From NCBI RefSeq assembly GCF_004123845.1, contig NZ_NBDP01000064.1, positions 124,001 to 188,000 of the forward strand: DNA of 64,000 nt, given 5' to 3'. The translations under genes were made by a program, and so were the position numbers. Each line of letters opens with the position of its first letter. Within the stretch, counting starts at the first letter, position 1. Source of the stretch: Allobosea sp. Tri-44. GTDB taxonomy: Bacteria; Pseudomonadota; Alphaproteobacteria; Rhizobiales; Beijerinckiaceae. Shown here piece by piece: positions 26,985 to 35,528 of the stretch. Under the pieces are notes generated by a model. The model was not told where the DNA came from. It saw nothing but the letters and a program-made list of their open reading frames with translations, and ran no database searches.

Positions 26985-27621
26985 GCGGAATCCTCCGCTC
27001 ACCCGGAGCCCGCTTTGCTTCGCGGCGTGGCTGGATCACCGGTGCAGCAATATCCTTGAACGCAAGCGTGCGACGGTACGCCTCTTCGCTCACAGTGATG
27101 ATCGTGCCGACGCAGCTCATGCCGTCGATCATCGCCGGCAGGCCGAGCGGCCGGACCTCCCAGCCCAGCTCCAGAAAGCGCGGCATCCACCAGGTTTCCA
27201 TCACGACCGTGATCGCGGCGACGTCGTTGGCGAGGCAATGCTCGAACATGCCGGCCAGAACGGTGTGCAGGACCTTGCTGTCGGCGCCGCGCCGGTCCGG
27301 CACGACGAAGATGCGCGTCCACTCGACGATGTCGCTGCCGCGTTGAAGCCCGCGCACATCGGCCAGAAACGGGAACACATCTGCCATCAGATGCGGGGAC
27401 AGCGTCGGAACCAGCCGCGTGCCGCCGATCACGCGCCCGTTCTCGAGCGCGAGCAGATAAGTCGCATCCTCGTTGTCGAATTGGTCGATCTCCCGACCAT
27501 CGGGCCGTTCGAGCGCCATCCATTTGCGCTCGCCGACATAGATCTGGTGCCGAATCCTGAAATGCTGCTCGATTTCTGCCCCGTAGAGATGCCGATTGCC
27601 GGCATCGACAATATGGATCAT
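26977..27621 (-). CDS. Acyl-homoserine-lactone synthase, LuxI family
   Basis: This 214-residue enzyme would make an N-acyl (or aryl) homoserine lactone from SAM and an acyl donor. The LuxI invariant residues fall at their standard positions: Arg24, Trp34, an E-x-D-x-x-D set at Glu44/Asp46/Asp49, Arg69 in GGTRLVPT, and Glu100/Arg103 in EWTRIFV. A GNAT-like fold is expected. The substrate cannot be read from sequence. It follows luxR by 93 nt on the same strand; the gap holds a candidate lux box. The downstream small ORF starts before the luxI stop. Confidence 0.95.
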   Translation of the reverse strand: MIHIVDAGNRHLYGAEIEQHFRIRHQIYVGERKWMALERPDGREIDQFDNEDATYLLALENGRVIGGTRLVPTLSPHLMADVFPFLADVRGLQRGSDIVEWTRIFVVPDRRGADSKVLHTVLAGMFEHCLANDVAAITVVMETWWMPRFLELGWEVRPLGLPAMIDGMSCVGTIITVSEEAYRRTLAFKDIAAPVIQPRREAKRAPGERRIPHG

Positions 27622-27678
27622 TGCCGCCTTCCCTCCCTTGAAGGAGTGCAGGCTGCCGCCTTTTTCTAGGGCTGGGTA

Positions 27679-27694
27679 TTCCGGAATCCCGGAA
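27679..27694 (-). promoter_or_regulatory. Candidate lux-box-like palindrome upstream of luxI
   Basis: TTCCGG-AATC-CCGGAA is a perfect 6-bp inverted repeat with a 4-bp spacer, centred about 65 nt upstream of the luxI ATG in the luxR-luxI gap. LuxR-type regulators bind dyads of roughly 16-20 bp just upstream of the -35 region of luxI genes, so position fits. The sequence differs from the TraR and LuxR consensus, so assignment is by position and symmetry only. Confidence 0.5.
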
Positions 27695-27714
27695 GAATGC
27701 GGTCGGATTTCAGT

Positions 27715-28446
27715 TCAGATGCTGATTTCGCCGCGGCGGTAGGCTTCGATGACCGTGCGCGTGCGCCCGCGGACACCGAGCTTCCTGGCGGCGTTCTCGA
27801 AATGTGCTTCTGCGGTCCCCGGCGAAACACCGAGGCGTTCCGCGACGCCCTCGGTCGTCTTGCCGGTCGCAAACCAGGTCAGGACCTCGCGCTCGCGGAC
27901 GGTCAGGACGTGATCGAGCCGCGCCGGTCGCAAGCAATCCGCCGCCTTGCCATGCGCGTAGATCGACATCAGGTGGATGGCCGAGCGGGCCTGGCGCGAC
28001 AGGTCGGGCCGATCGCCCGCCATGGTGACGACGGCCTGGAAGCCCGCTTCACCATGGATCGGAACACAGAAGCCTTCGATCATGTTGAAGTCGCGCGCCC
28101 GATGCATCACCTCGCGCTGCCGAGAGGATGCTTCATCTTCGTGATAAACGTCGCCCCAGGCGAAGGGATCGATCGTTGTCTTGCAATAGGCCGCGATCGG
28201 ATCCCAGTCCGAGAAAGACTTCTCCAGATAGAGCTCGAACCAGCCCGGCGGCCAGCCATTGAGGAGGACGAGCGGATCGATCCGGTCCCCGATCTCCGGT
28301 AGTCCGGTGATCAGGAAGGCGTGGAAGCCATAGCCTGCGAGCTTGTCGCGCAGGGCGGCGACGACCGTGGTCGGATCGGTGAGGCCGCTCAGCCGGTCGA
28401 TGAAATCGAGCGCGTCCCGTCCCGCGTTGAAATGCCGTCCCGACAT
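27715..28446 (-). CDS. LuxR family quorum-sensing regulator
   Basis: This 243-residue regulator has an autoinducer-binding domain (about residues 10-165) and a GerE-type helix-turn-helix (about 175-235). The ligand-pocket residues of TraR/LuxR are kept: Trp and Tyr in GWFELYLE, Asp-Pro in WDPIAAY, Trp in PFAWGD, and Gly in GFQAVV. The DNA-binding part has LTVREREVLTWFATGKTTEGVAERLG, with the invariant Glu, Leu and Gly. The start at MSGRHF follows GGAAGG. It precedes luxI on the same strand, so it is the cognate receptor. Confidence 0.95.
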   Translation of the reverse strand: MSGRHFNAGRDALDFIDRLSGLTDPTTVVAALRDKLAGYGFHAFLITGLPEIGDRIDPLVLLNGWPPGWFELYLEKSFSDWDPIAAYCKTTIDPFAWGDVYHEDEASSRQREVMHRARDFNMIEGFCVPIHGEAGFQAVVTMAGDRPDLSRQARSAIHLMSIYAHGKAADCLRPARLDHVLTVREREVLTWFATGKTTEGVAERLGVSPGTAEAHFENAARKLGVRGRTRTVIEAYRRGEISI

Positions 28447-28592
28447 GTCCCGCCTTCCCTGACGATGCCAGCTTCGGCCCAGAGCGGCCAAGAATCAACG
28501 CATACCAACGAATACCCGTCTATTTCCTTCAAGGGGCGGCGGTAGACGCGCGATCGGAAGTGCGATTGACTGTGTGACGAGGTGAACGGCCC

Positions 28593-29006
28593 ATGCTGAA
28601 GAAACTCCCGAACCCGATCGATCGCCATGTCGGCAGCCGTGTGCGCATGCAACGCATGCTGGCGGGAATCAGCCAGGAGAAACTCGGCGATGCGCTCGGC
28701 CTGACCTTTCAGCAGGTGCAGAAATACGAGAAGGGCACCAATAGAATCAGTGCCAGCCGACTGCAGCAGATCGCCAAGATGCTGGGCGTGCCCGTCGCCT
28801 TCTTTTTCGAGGGTGCCCCAGCCGGAGAGGCGATAGCAGGCGGCTTCACCGACACTGCCGCTACTGCCTATGTCGCGGACTTCCTGGCCACGAGCGAGGG
28901 CATACAGCTGTCGAAGGCGTTTGTGCGCATCAAGAGCCCGCGCGTACGTCGACGGGTCATCGACCTGGTCGAAGCTCTGGCACATGACTCCGAGGAAATT
29001 GCCTGA
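28593..29006 (+). CDS. PraR/PhrR-type XRE regulator, copy 2
   Basis: This 137-residue protein is a paralogue of the gene at 26176. The helix-turn-helix and the adjoining QQVQKYEKGTNRISAS stretch are identical, so both should read the same DNA site. Divergence is mostly in the linker (residues 77-90) and the last 20 residues, the part likely to matter for dimers or anti-repressor contact. It precedes metK, which is where the single praR/phrR gene of rhizobia ends its lnt-praR-metK run. It is divergent from luxR across a 146-nt gap that must hold both promoters. Confidence 0.88.
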   Translation: MLKKLPNPIDRHVGSRVRMQRMLAGISQEKLGDALGLTFQQVQKYEKGTNRISASRLQQIAKMLGVPVAFFFEGAPAGEAIAGGFTDTAATAYVADFLATSEGIQLSKAFVRIKSPRVRRRVIDLVEALAHDSEEIA

Positions 29007-29016
29007 TTCCGCCTTT

Positions 29017-29040
29017 TTTTGTTCGCCTCGACGAACAAAA
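29017..29040 (+). promoter_or_regulatory. Inverted repeat in the praR2-metK gap
   Basis: TTTTGTTCG (29017-29025) and CGAACAAAA (29032-29040) form a perfect 9-bp stem with a 6-nt loop. A T-run precedes, not follows, the stem, so it is not a standard terminator on either strand. A shorter palindrome AAGAATTTCTT lies at 29051-29061, followed by TTGACG (29065-29070), which could be a -35 element for metK. The 157-nt gap holds no other gene. I see no SAM-II riboswitch consensus. Confidence 0.4.
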
Positions 29041-29163
29041 TGTCGATGAAAAGAATTTCTTGCCTTGACGGCGAACCTTTCCGCTGCAAAAGACGCTGCG
29101 CTTTTTATTTGCACCCGGCGATCCGTCGGCGTCGCATCGCAGCCTGGGAAGGATCCCCCACCC

Positions 29164-30369
<1,206 letters not shown>

Positions 30370-30392
30370 TCCAGCCGTCACCGCACGAATCG

Positions 30393-30421
30393 AGGCCGGG
30401 GCAACACCCCGGCCTTTTTCT
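30393..30421 (+). terminator. Rho-independent terminator after metK
   Basis: AGGCCGGGG (30393-30401) pairs with CCCCGGCCT (30407-30415) around a 5-nt loop and is followed by TTTTT C TTTT. It lies 24 nt after the metK stop and separates metK from trmB. Confidence 0.85.
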
Positions 30422-30451
30422 TTTGGCCCGCGCGCCGTAAAGGCGTCCCTC

Positions 30452-31147
30452 ATGACAACAGACCAGCACGATTCAGAGCGGGCCTTCTTCGGCCGGCGCA
30501 AGGGCAAGGGGCTGCGCCAGGGCCAGGCCGAGCGCATCGCCGAGACCCTGCCGGCGCTTCGCCTGCCCGAAGGACCGATCCTCGACCTGAAGGCGCTTTT
30601 CCCCGTTCCCGTCGAGGCTGTCCGACTTGAGATCGGCTTCGGCGGCGGCGAGCATCTCCTGTCGCGCATGCGGGAGAGTCCGCAGATCGGCTTCATCGGC
30701 GTCGAGCCCTTCGTCAACGGCATGGCCAAGTTCCTGGCCGTGATCGAACAGGAGGGTCTGCGCAACATCCGGCTCTGGGACGGCGATGCCGCACTGCTCC
30801 TGCCGCTGCTACCGGCCGGGAGCATCGACGCGGCTGATCTGCTCTATCCGGATCCGTGGCCCAAGCGCCGTCAGCGCAAGCGCCGCTTCGTCTCGGAGCG
30901 GACACTGGCGCTGCTCGCCAGGGTGCTGCGGCCGGGTGGCCGCTTCCGCTTCGCCAGCGATATCGACGACTATGTCGGCTGGACGCTGGCGCGGCTCATC
31001 GCTTCGCCCGATTTCGATTGGGCTGACGAGAGCGCCGAGGACTGGCGCCGGCCCTATCCCGGCTGGGTCCGCACGCGCTACGAGGCCAAGGCGGTCAAGG
31101 CCGGGCGGGTGCCGAGCTATCTGACTGCGCACCGTCGCGCATCCTGA
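30452..31147 (+). CDS. trmB: tRNA (guanine-N7-)-methyltransferase
   Basis: TrmB makes m7G46 in tRNA using SAM. The 231-residue Rossmann methyltransferase has LEIGFGGGEHLLSRM (SAM loop), GVEPFVNGMAKFL, LLYPDPWPKRRQRKRRF (catalytic Asp and tRNA-binding basic patch) and the C-terminal YPGWVRTRYEAKAV. The gene starts after the metK terminator. Its 3' end overlaps the convergent DUF2336 gene by 53 nt. Confidence 0.96.
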   Translation: MTTDQHDSERAFFGRRKGKGLRQGQAERIAETLPALRLPEGPILDLKALFPVPVEAVRLEIGFGGGEHLLSRMRESPQIGFIGVEPFVNGMAKFLAVIEQEGLRNIRLWDGDAALLLPLLPAGSIDAADLLYPDPWPKRRQRKRRFVSERTLALLARVLRPGGRFRFASDIDDYVGWTLARLIASPDFDWADESAEDWRRPYPGWVRTRYEAKAVKAGRVPSYLTAHRRAS

Positions 31148-32210
31148 GGAAGCCGAGCACGCGCTGGGCCGTCGTCGGCGTGAGGTTGCGGAAGCTCTGA
31201 CGGGCCCGCTCAAGCAATGCCGCCGACTTGCCATCACCCTTGCGCAGGCCGATCAGCGCCTTGGTCGTCTCCCAGGACCAGCCCATGCCGCGCGAGACCA
31301 GCAGGACGGCGTCGCGATCCGGGCCGAACACGATCTGCTCGGTCGCCGGCAGGGTCAGGCGAGCCAGAGTGGCGACGCCGCAAATGGCATGCTCCACCGC
31401 GCCGGACGTCGCATATTGCGCGATCACGGATTCGTCGAGCTTGGCGGCCTCGTCGAGGGCCTTGACGTCGGCCAGTGCTTTACCGAACCGGCCGAGCTCG
31501 TCCCCGATGGTCGCCTGGACCGAGACCGCCTCGGCACCGCGTTCGACCGCGCCGGCGACCGCACCCGCCAGGGCCGGTTCAAGCGAGGCTTCGAGCCGGC
31601 GGCGGACCGACGTCTTGGCCGCAGCCATCAGCTGCTCGGCGAGATCGGCCGGAATATCGGCGCGGGCGCCGAGCGTCGCCTGCAGGGCATCGTCCTGAGC
31701 AGCCCGCATGACCAAGACGCCCATGCCATGCCGAGAGAAGCGGGCGCTCTGGTTGGCAGCGACCGCATGCGTCACGACACGACCGCCCCGCAGGATCAGG
31801 AAATCGGTGACCGGCTCGCCGAGATCGGGGCGCTCGGTGATGGCGAGCATGTGGTCGCGCCCCTTCGCCGCCGCGACGGCGACGAGATCATGGTCACTGA
31901 GGCGGGGCGAGCCGACGAGAACCGGTCGGGCGACCGCGATCTCGTCGAGGGCGAGCTGGCGGACGACGCCGCTCGGCGCATTGGGGACGGGTGCCAGCCG
32001 CTCAGCCAGTTCGATGCGCGCCCTGATCTCAATCGCACGCGCGAGGCGGCCAATGACCACATCGAAGACGCCGACCTGGTCCTCGCCCATATTTTCGGCC
32101 GTGCTAAGGAAAAGATCCGTCAGCCGCGCCAGGATCGCGGCGCGCTCGCTGTTCGAGCCCCGCGCCATCGTCGTCTCGAGATCGCGCAGCAATGTACCGA
32201 CAGGACTCAT
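31095..32210 (-). CDS. DUF2336 domain-containing protein
   Basis: This 371-residue helical soluble protein contains the alphaproteobacterial DUF2336 region: LTDLFLSTAENMGEDQVGVFDVVIGRLARAIEIRARIELAERLAPVPNAP near the N-terminus, followed by HEAT-like helical repeats (DHDLVAVAAAKGRDHMLAITERPDLGEPVTDFLI). Function is unknown. The ATG at 32210 has GAGG upstream and was preferred over a GTG 18 nt earlier. It converges on and overlaps trmB. Confidence 0.85.
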   Translation of the reverse strand: MSPVGTLLRDLETTMARGSNSERAAILARLTDLFLSTAENMGEDQVGVFDVVIGRLARAIEIRARIELAERLAPVPNAPSGVVRQLALDEIAVARPVLVGSPRLSDHDLVAVAAAKGRDHMLAITERPDLGEPVTDFLILRGGRVVTHAVAANQSARFSRHGMGVLVMRAAQDDALQATLGARADIPADLAEQLMAAAKTSVRRRLEASLEPALAGAVAGAVERGAEAVSVQATIGDELGRFGKALADVKALDEAAKLDESVIAQYATSGAVEHAICGVATLARLTLPATEQIVFGPDRDAVLLVSRGMGWSWETTKALIGLRKGDGKSAALLERARQSFRNLTPTTAQRVLGFLRMRDGAQSDSSAPARP

Positions 32211-32297
32211 CACGCAACCTCGCGACACACCATCCCCCTGTCGTAACAGCGAAGAATGACCAGTGGGTTAGCGGGATCGCCGCAATCGCGGAGACGC

Positions 32298-32326
32298 TTG
32301 CAAGATCGTCGAAACAGGACTAGATA
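32298..32326 (+). promoter_or_regulatory. Possible promoter for the rimP-nusA-infB operon
   Basis: TTGCAA (32298-32303) and TAGATA (32321-32326) are 17 bp apart, an acceptable but weak sigma-70-like pair. A transcript from here would run into the terminator hairpin at 32365. The 311-nt stretch 32211-32521 has no gene; it holds this element, a terminator and a second hairpin. Confidence 0.3.
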
Positions 32327-32364
32327 GCGGCCAACAGCTCTGGTTTCGGTGTAAGCCGGCGATC

Positions 32365-32394
32365 AAGAGCGGGCCCACCGGCCCGCTCTTTTTT
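32365..32394 (+). terminator. Intrinsic terminator in the rimP leader
   Basis: AAGAGCGGGCC (32365-32375) pairs with GGCCCGCTCTT (32380-32390) around a CACC loop and runs into a six-T tract. No plus-strand gene ends upstream; the nearest upstream gene is on the other strand and transcribed away. It therefore ends either a small RNA or the rimP-nusA leader, a setting for attenuation. Confidence 0.8.
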
Positions 32395-32429
32395 ATTGGC
32401 CGAACCCTTCCACGAGCCTGGAGCCGGAT

Positions 32430-32456
32430 CCAATCAGGTTGGAACAATCTGATTGG
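32430..32456. promoter_or_regulatory. 27-bp near-perfect palindrome in the rimP leader
   Basis: CCAATCAG...CTGATTGG are 8-bp perfect outer arms. The palindrome continues inward after one G/T mismatch with TTG and CAA, leaving a GAA loop. It could be an operator or a 12-pair RNA hairpin. It lies 66 nt upstream of the rimP ATG and just after the terminator at 32365-32394. Confidence 0.55.
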
Positions 32457-32521
32457 CGAATCCGCCGCTAAACTTTTTGCTAGAGAACGCGCGCGCCGCG
32501 GGAGATGGGCGAGCCATACGG

Positions 32522-33220
32522 ATGGGCGAGCAGAACGGCCAGGACCAGGAAGCACGGATCGTCGTCGAGAGCGGCGTTGCCGCACGCGTCGCCACGATCA
32601 TCGAGCCGGCGATCATGGATCTCGGCTATCGGCTGGTGCGCGTCCGCGTCACCGCCCAAAACGGCTGCACGGTCCAGATCATGGCCGAGCTGCCCGATGG
32701 CACCATGAACGTCGAAGGTTGCGAGGCCGTGAGCCAGGCGGTTTCTCCGGCGCTCGATGTCGACGATCCGATCCAGGCAGCGTATCATCTCGAAGTGTCG
32801 TCGCCAGGCATCGACCGGCCGCTGGTCAGGCCCAGCGACTTCGAACGCTGGGCCGGCCATCTGACCAAGATCGAGACCAGCGAGCCCCATGCCGGCCGCA
32901 AGCGCTTCCGTGGCATCCTGCGCGGCGCCAGTGGCACCGATGCCCTGCTGACGCGCGACGATGCCAAGACGGAAGAGGAACGCGACGTCGCGATCCCGAT
33001 GCGGCTGATCGTCGAGGCGCGCCTGATGCTGACGGACGCGCTCATCACCGAATCGCTCAGGCGCGGCAAGTCCGGCCTGGCGCCGCATATGCCGCCTGCC
33101 GACGAGATCGCCCAGCCCGTGCCCGGGCGCGGCAAGTCGCTCGGCCCCCGCGATCCCAAGGCCCGCAAGCCGGGCAAGGGTGCCAAGGGGCCAGTGCAGA
33201 ACACACAGGAAGAGGAGTGA
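32522..33220 (+). CDS. rimP: Ribosome maturation factor RimP
   Basis: RimP assists 30S subunit maturation. The 232-residue protein has the two-domain fold with ARVATIIEPAIMDLGYRLVRVRV, GCEAVSQAVSPALDVDDPIQAAYHLEVSSPGIDRPLVRPSDFERWAG, and a basic C-terminal tail rich in Lys/Gly/Pro (about residues 190-232) that is longer than in E. coli. It opens rimP-nusA-ylxR-infB. The start at ATG 32522 was chosen because the alternative upstream frame does not match the family. Confidence 0.95.
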   Translation: MGEQNGQDQEARIVVESGVAARVATIIEPAIMDLGYRLVRVRVTAQNGCTVQIMAELPDGTMNVEGCEAVSQAVSPALDVDDPIQAAYHLEVSSPGIDRPLVRPSDFERWAGHLTKIETSEPHAGRKRFRGILRGASGTDALLTRDDAKTEEERDVAIPMRLIVEARLMLTDALITESLRRGKSGLAPHMPPADEIAQPVPGRGKSLGPRDPKARKPGKGAKGPVQNTQEEE

Positions 33221-33225
33221 GCGCC

Positions 33226-34821
33226 ATGGCTGTTAGCGCCAACCGGCTCGAGCTGTTGCAGATCGCCGAGGCGGTCGCCCGCGAGAAGTCGATCGACCGC
33301 CAGATCGTGATCGACGCGATGCAGGACGCGATCGCCAAGGCGGCGCGCTCGCGCTACGGCGCCGAGACCGACGTCCACGCCGAGATCAACGCAAAATCAG
33401 GCGAGCTCAGGCTGGCGCGCCATCTCCAGGTCGTCGATCTCGTCGAGAACGGCGCCGTCGAGATCACGGTCGACGAAGCCAAGCGCCATAACCCGGCCGC
33501 CCAGGTCGGCGACGTGATCGCCGATCCGCTGCCGCCGTTCGATTTCGGCCGTATCGCCGCCCAATCGGCCAAGCAGGTCATCGTGCAGAAGGTGCGCGAG
33601 GCCGAGCGCGACCGGCAGTACGACGAGTACAAGGACCGCATCGGCGAGATCGTCAACGGCGCGGTCAAGCGCGTCGAATACGGCAATGTCTTTGTCGATC
33701 TCGGCCGCGGCGAGGCGATCATCCGCCGCGACGAGATGATCCCGCGCGAGACCTTCAAGGTCGGCGATCGCGCCCGCGCCTATGTCTACGACGTGCGCCG
33801 CGAGCCGCGTGGCCCGCAGATCTTCCTGTCGCGCACCCATCCGCAGTTCATGGCCAAGCTGTTCGGCCAGGAAGTGCCGGAGATCTATGACGGGATCGTC
33901 GAGGTCAAGGCCGTCGCCCGCGACCCGGGCTCGCGCGCCAAGATCGCGGTGATCAGCCGTGATTCCTCGATCGACCCGGTCGGCGCCTGCGTCGGCATGC
34001 GCGGCTCGCGCGTGCAGGCCGTGGTCGGCGAGCTGCAGGGCGAGAAGATCGACATCATCCCGTGGTCGCCCGATGTCGCGACCTTCGTCGTCAACGCGCT
34101 GCAGCCGGCCGAGGTCGCCAAGGTCGTGCTCGACGAGGAAGCCGACAAGATCGAAGTCGTGGTGCCGGACGAGCAGCTCTCGCTCGCCATCGGCCGCCGC
34201 GGCCAGAACGTCCGCCTCGCCTCGCAGCTCACCGGCTGGGATATCGATATCCTGACCGAGGCCGAGGAATCGGAGCGCCGCCAGAAGGAATTCCTGCAGC
34301 GCACCGAGCTGTTCATGAACGCGCTCAACGTCGACGAGACGGTCGGCCAGCTGCTCGCCTCGGAAGGCTTCCGCTCGGTCGAGGAGGTCGCCTATGTCGA
34401 GCCGACCGAATTGTCCTCGATCGAGGGCTTCGACGAGGACACCGCTGCCGAGATTCAGAATCGCGCCCAGGAGTATCTTGCCGCGATCGAGGCCGAGTTC
34501 GACGAGAAGCGCAAGGCGCTCGGTGTCGAAGACGAGCTGCGTGAGATCGAGGGTATCACCACCGCGATGATGGTGGCGCTCGGCGAGAACGATGTGAAGA
34601 ACGTCGAGGATCTCGCCGGCTGTGCCACCGACGACCTCGTCGGCTGGACCGAGCGCAAGGATGGCGAGAACACCCGTCATGCCGGCTATCTCGACGGCTT
34701 CGACCTGTCGCGGCAGGACGCCGAGGCGATCGTGATGGCGGCACGCATCAAGGCGGGCTGGGTCGAGGCACCGGAGCCCGATGCCGAGATTGAAGCCGAG
34801 GCCGAGGAGTCGCAGGCCTGA
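33226..34821 (+). CDS. nusA: Transcription termination/antitermination factor NusA
   Basis: NusA binds RNA polymerase and nascent RNA to modulate pausing, termination and antitermination. The 531-residue protein has the N-terminal domain (to about 130), S1 domain (GEIVNGAVKRVEYGNVFVDLGRGEA), KH domains (PVGACVGMRGSRVQAVVGEL and LSLAIGRRGQNVRLASQLTGW) and C-terminal helix-hairpin-helix acidic repeats ending in an Asp/Glu-rich tail. It starts 5 nt after rimP. In other bacteria NusA autoregulates its operon, which makes the terminator at 32365 relevant. Confidence 0.97.
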   Translation: MAVSANRLELLQIAEAVAREKSIDRQIVIDAMQDAIAKAARSRYGAETDVHAEINAKSGELRLARHLQVVDLVENGAVEITVDEAKRHNPAAQVGDVIADPLPPFDFGRIAAQSAKQVIVQKVREAERDRQYDEYKDRIGEIVNGAVKRVEYGNVFVDLGRGEAIIRRDEMIPRETFKVGDRARAYVYDVRREPRGPQIFLSRTHPQFMAKLFGQEVPEIYDGIVEVKAVARDPGSRAKIAVISRDSSIDPVGACVGMRGSRVQAVVGELQGEKIDIIPWSPDVATFVVNALQPAEVAKVVLDEEADKIEVVVPDEQLSLAIGRRGQNVRLASQLTGWDIDILTEAEESERRQKEFLQRTELFMNALNVDETVGQLLASEGFRSVEEVAYVEPTELSSIEGFDEDTAAEIQNRAQEYLAAIEAEFDEKRKALGVEDELREIEGITTAMMVALGENDVKNVEDLAGCATDDLVGWTERKDGENTRHAGYLDGFDLSRQDAEAIVMAARIKAGWVEAPEPDAEIEAEAEESQA

Positions 34822-34838
34822 GCCCCGAACGGCGCGAG

Positions 34839-35528
34839 ATGAGCCGGCGCGGCCTGCGCGAGGGTCCGGAGCGGACCTGCGCGCTGACGCGGCAGGCGCG
34901 GGCGCCGGAAGATCTGATCCGCTTCGTGGTCGGCCCTGGCGATGTGCTGGTGCCGGACATCAGGCGCAAGCTTCCGGGGCGCGGCGTCTGGGTCTCGCTC
35001 AGCGCCGCTGCGGTCGGCGAAGCGGTGAAGCGGCGCGCCTTCGAGCGCTCGCTGAAGACGAAGGTGACGGTGTCGCCTGATCTGGCCGCCGAGGTCGACG
35101 CCCTTCTGACCAGGGATGCGATCCAGGCGCTGGCCATGGCGAACAAGGCGGGACTGGTCTCGACCGGCTTTGCCAAAGTCGAGGCACAGGCGGAATCTGG
35201 ACGCCCTGCTGCGGTGATCGCCGCCAGCGACGGCGCCGAGGACGGCAGACGCAAGATCGGCCAGGCACTCCGGCGGGCGGCGACGCCGAAAGAGATACCG
35301 GTCGTAGCGATTTTCGCTGCGACTGAACTGGAACTGGCGCTCGGGCGTGAGCATGTGATACATGCAGCGCTTGCTCCGGGTCCGGCGACTGAGGGTTTCC
35401 TCGCGCGCTGGCGTCGGCTCGTCCGCTATCGGACGAACGATGCTGGCGAAACGGCGTTCATGGACCCGACTGAATCCGACGCACGTGACCAGACGAAGAC
35501 CGAACCGGTAGGACCGAACGCGGAATGA
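34839..35528 (+). CDS. YlxR (DUF448) RNA-binding protein with L7Ae-like C-terminus
   Basis: This 229-residue protein has an N-terminal YlxR domain (ERTCALTRQARAPEDLIRFVVGPG, PDIRRKLPGRGVWVSLS, AFERSLK) and a second domain (QALAMANKAGLVSTGFAKVEAQ, GRPAAVIAASDGAEDGRRKI) like the L7Ae/YlxQ fold. YlxR proteins bind RNA and sit between nusA and infB in many bacteria; the fused two-domain form is typical of alphaproteobacteria. It overlaps infB by ATGA. Confidence 0.92.
   Translation: MSRRGLREGPERTCALTRQARAPEDLIRFVVGPGDVLVPDIRRKLPGRGVWVSLSAAAVGEAVKRRAFERSLKTKVTVSPDLAAEVDALLTRDAIQALAMANKAGLVSTGFAKVEAQAESGRPAAVIAASDGAEDGRRKIGQALRRAATPKEIPVVAIFAATELELALGREHVIHAALAPGPATEGFLARWRRLVRYRTNDAGETAFMDPTESDARDQTKTEPVGPNAE

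Noticed and set aside
26176..29006. Genomic island bounded by direct repeats and an integrase
   Set aside because: No integrase, tRNA or att-like repeat is present; the only repeated sequences are the two praR-like genes themselves.
29007..29163. SAM riboswitch upstream of metK
   Set aside because: I looked for SAM-II and SAM/SAH-like pseudoknot elements and found only simple inverted repeats; no consensus could be matched.
32211..32521. A tRNA upstream of rimP, as metY in E. coli
   Set aside because: No cloverleaf, T-loop or CCA-type end is present; only hairpins were found.
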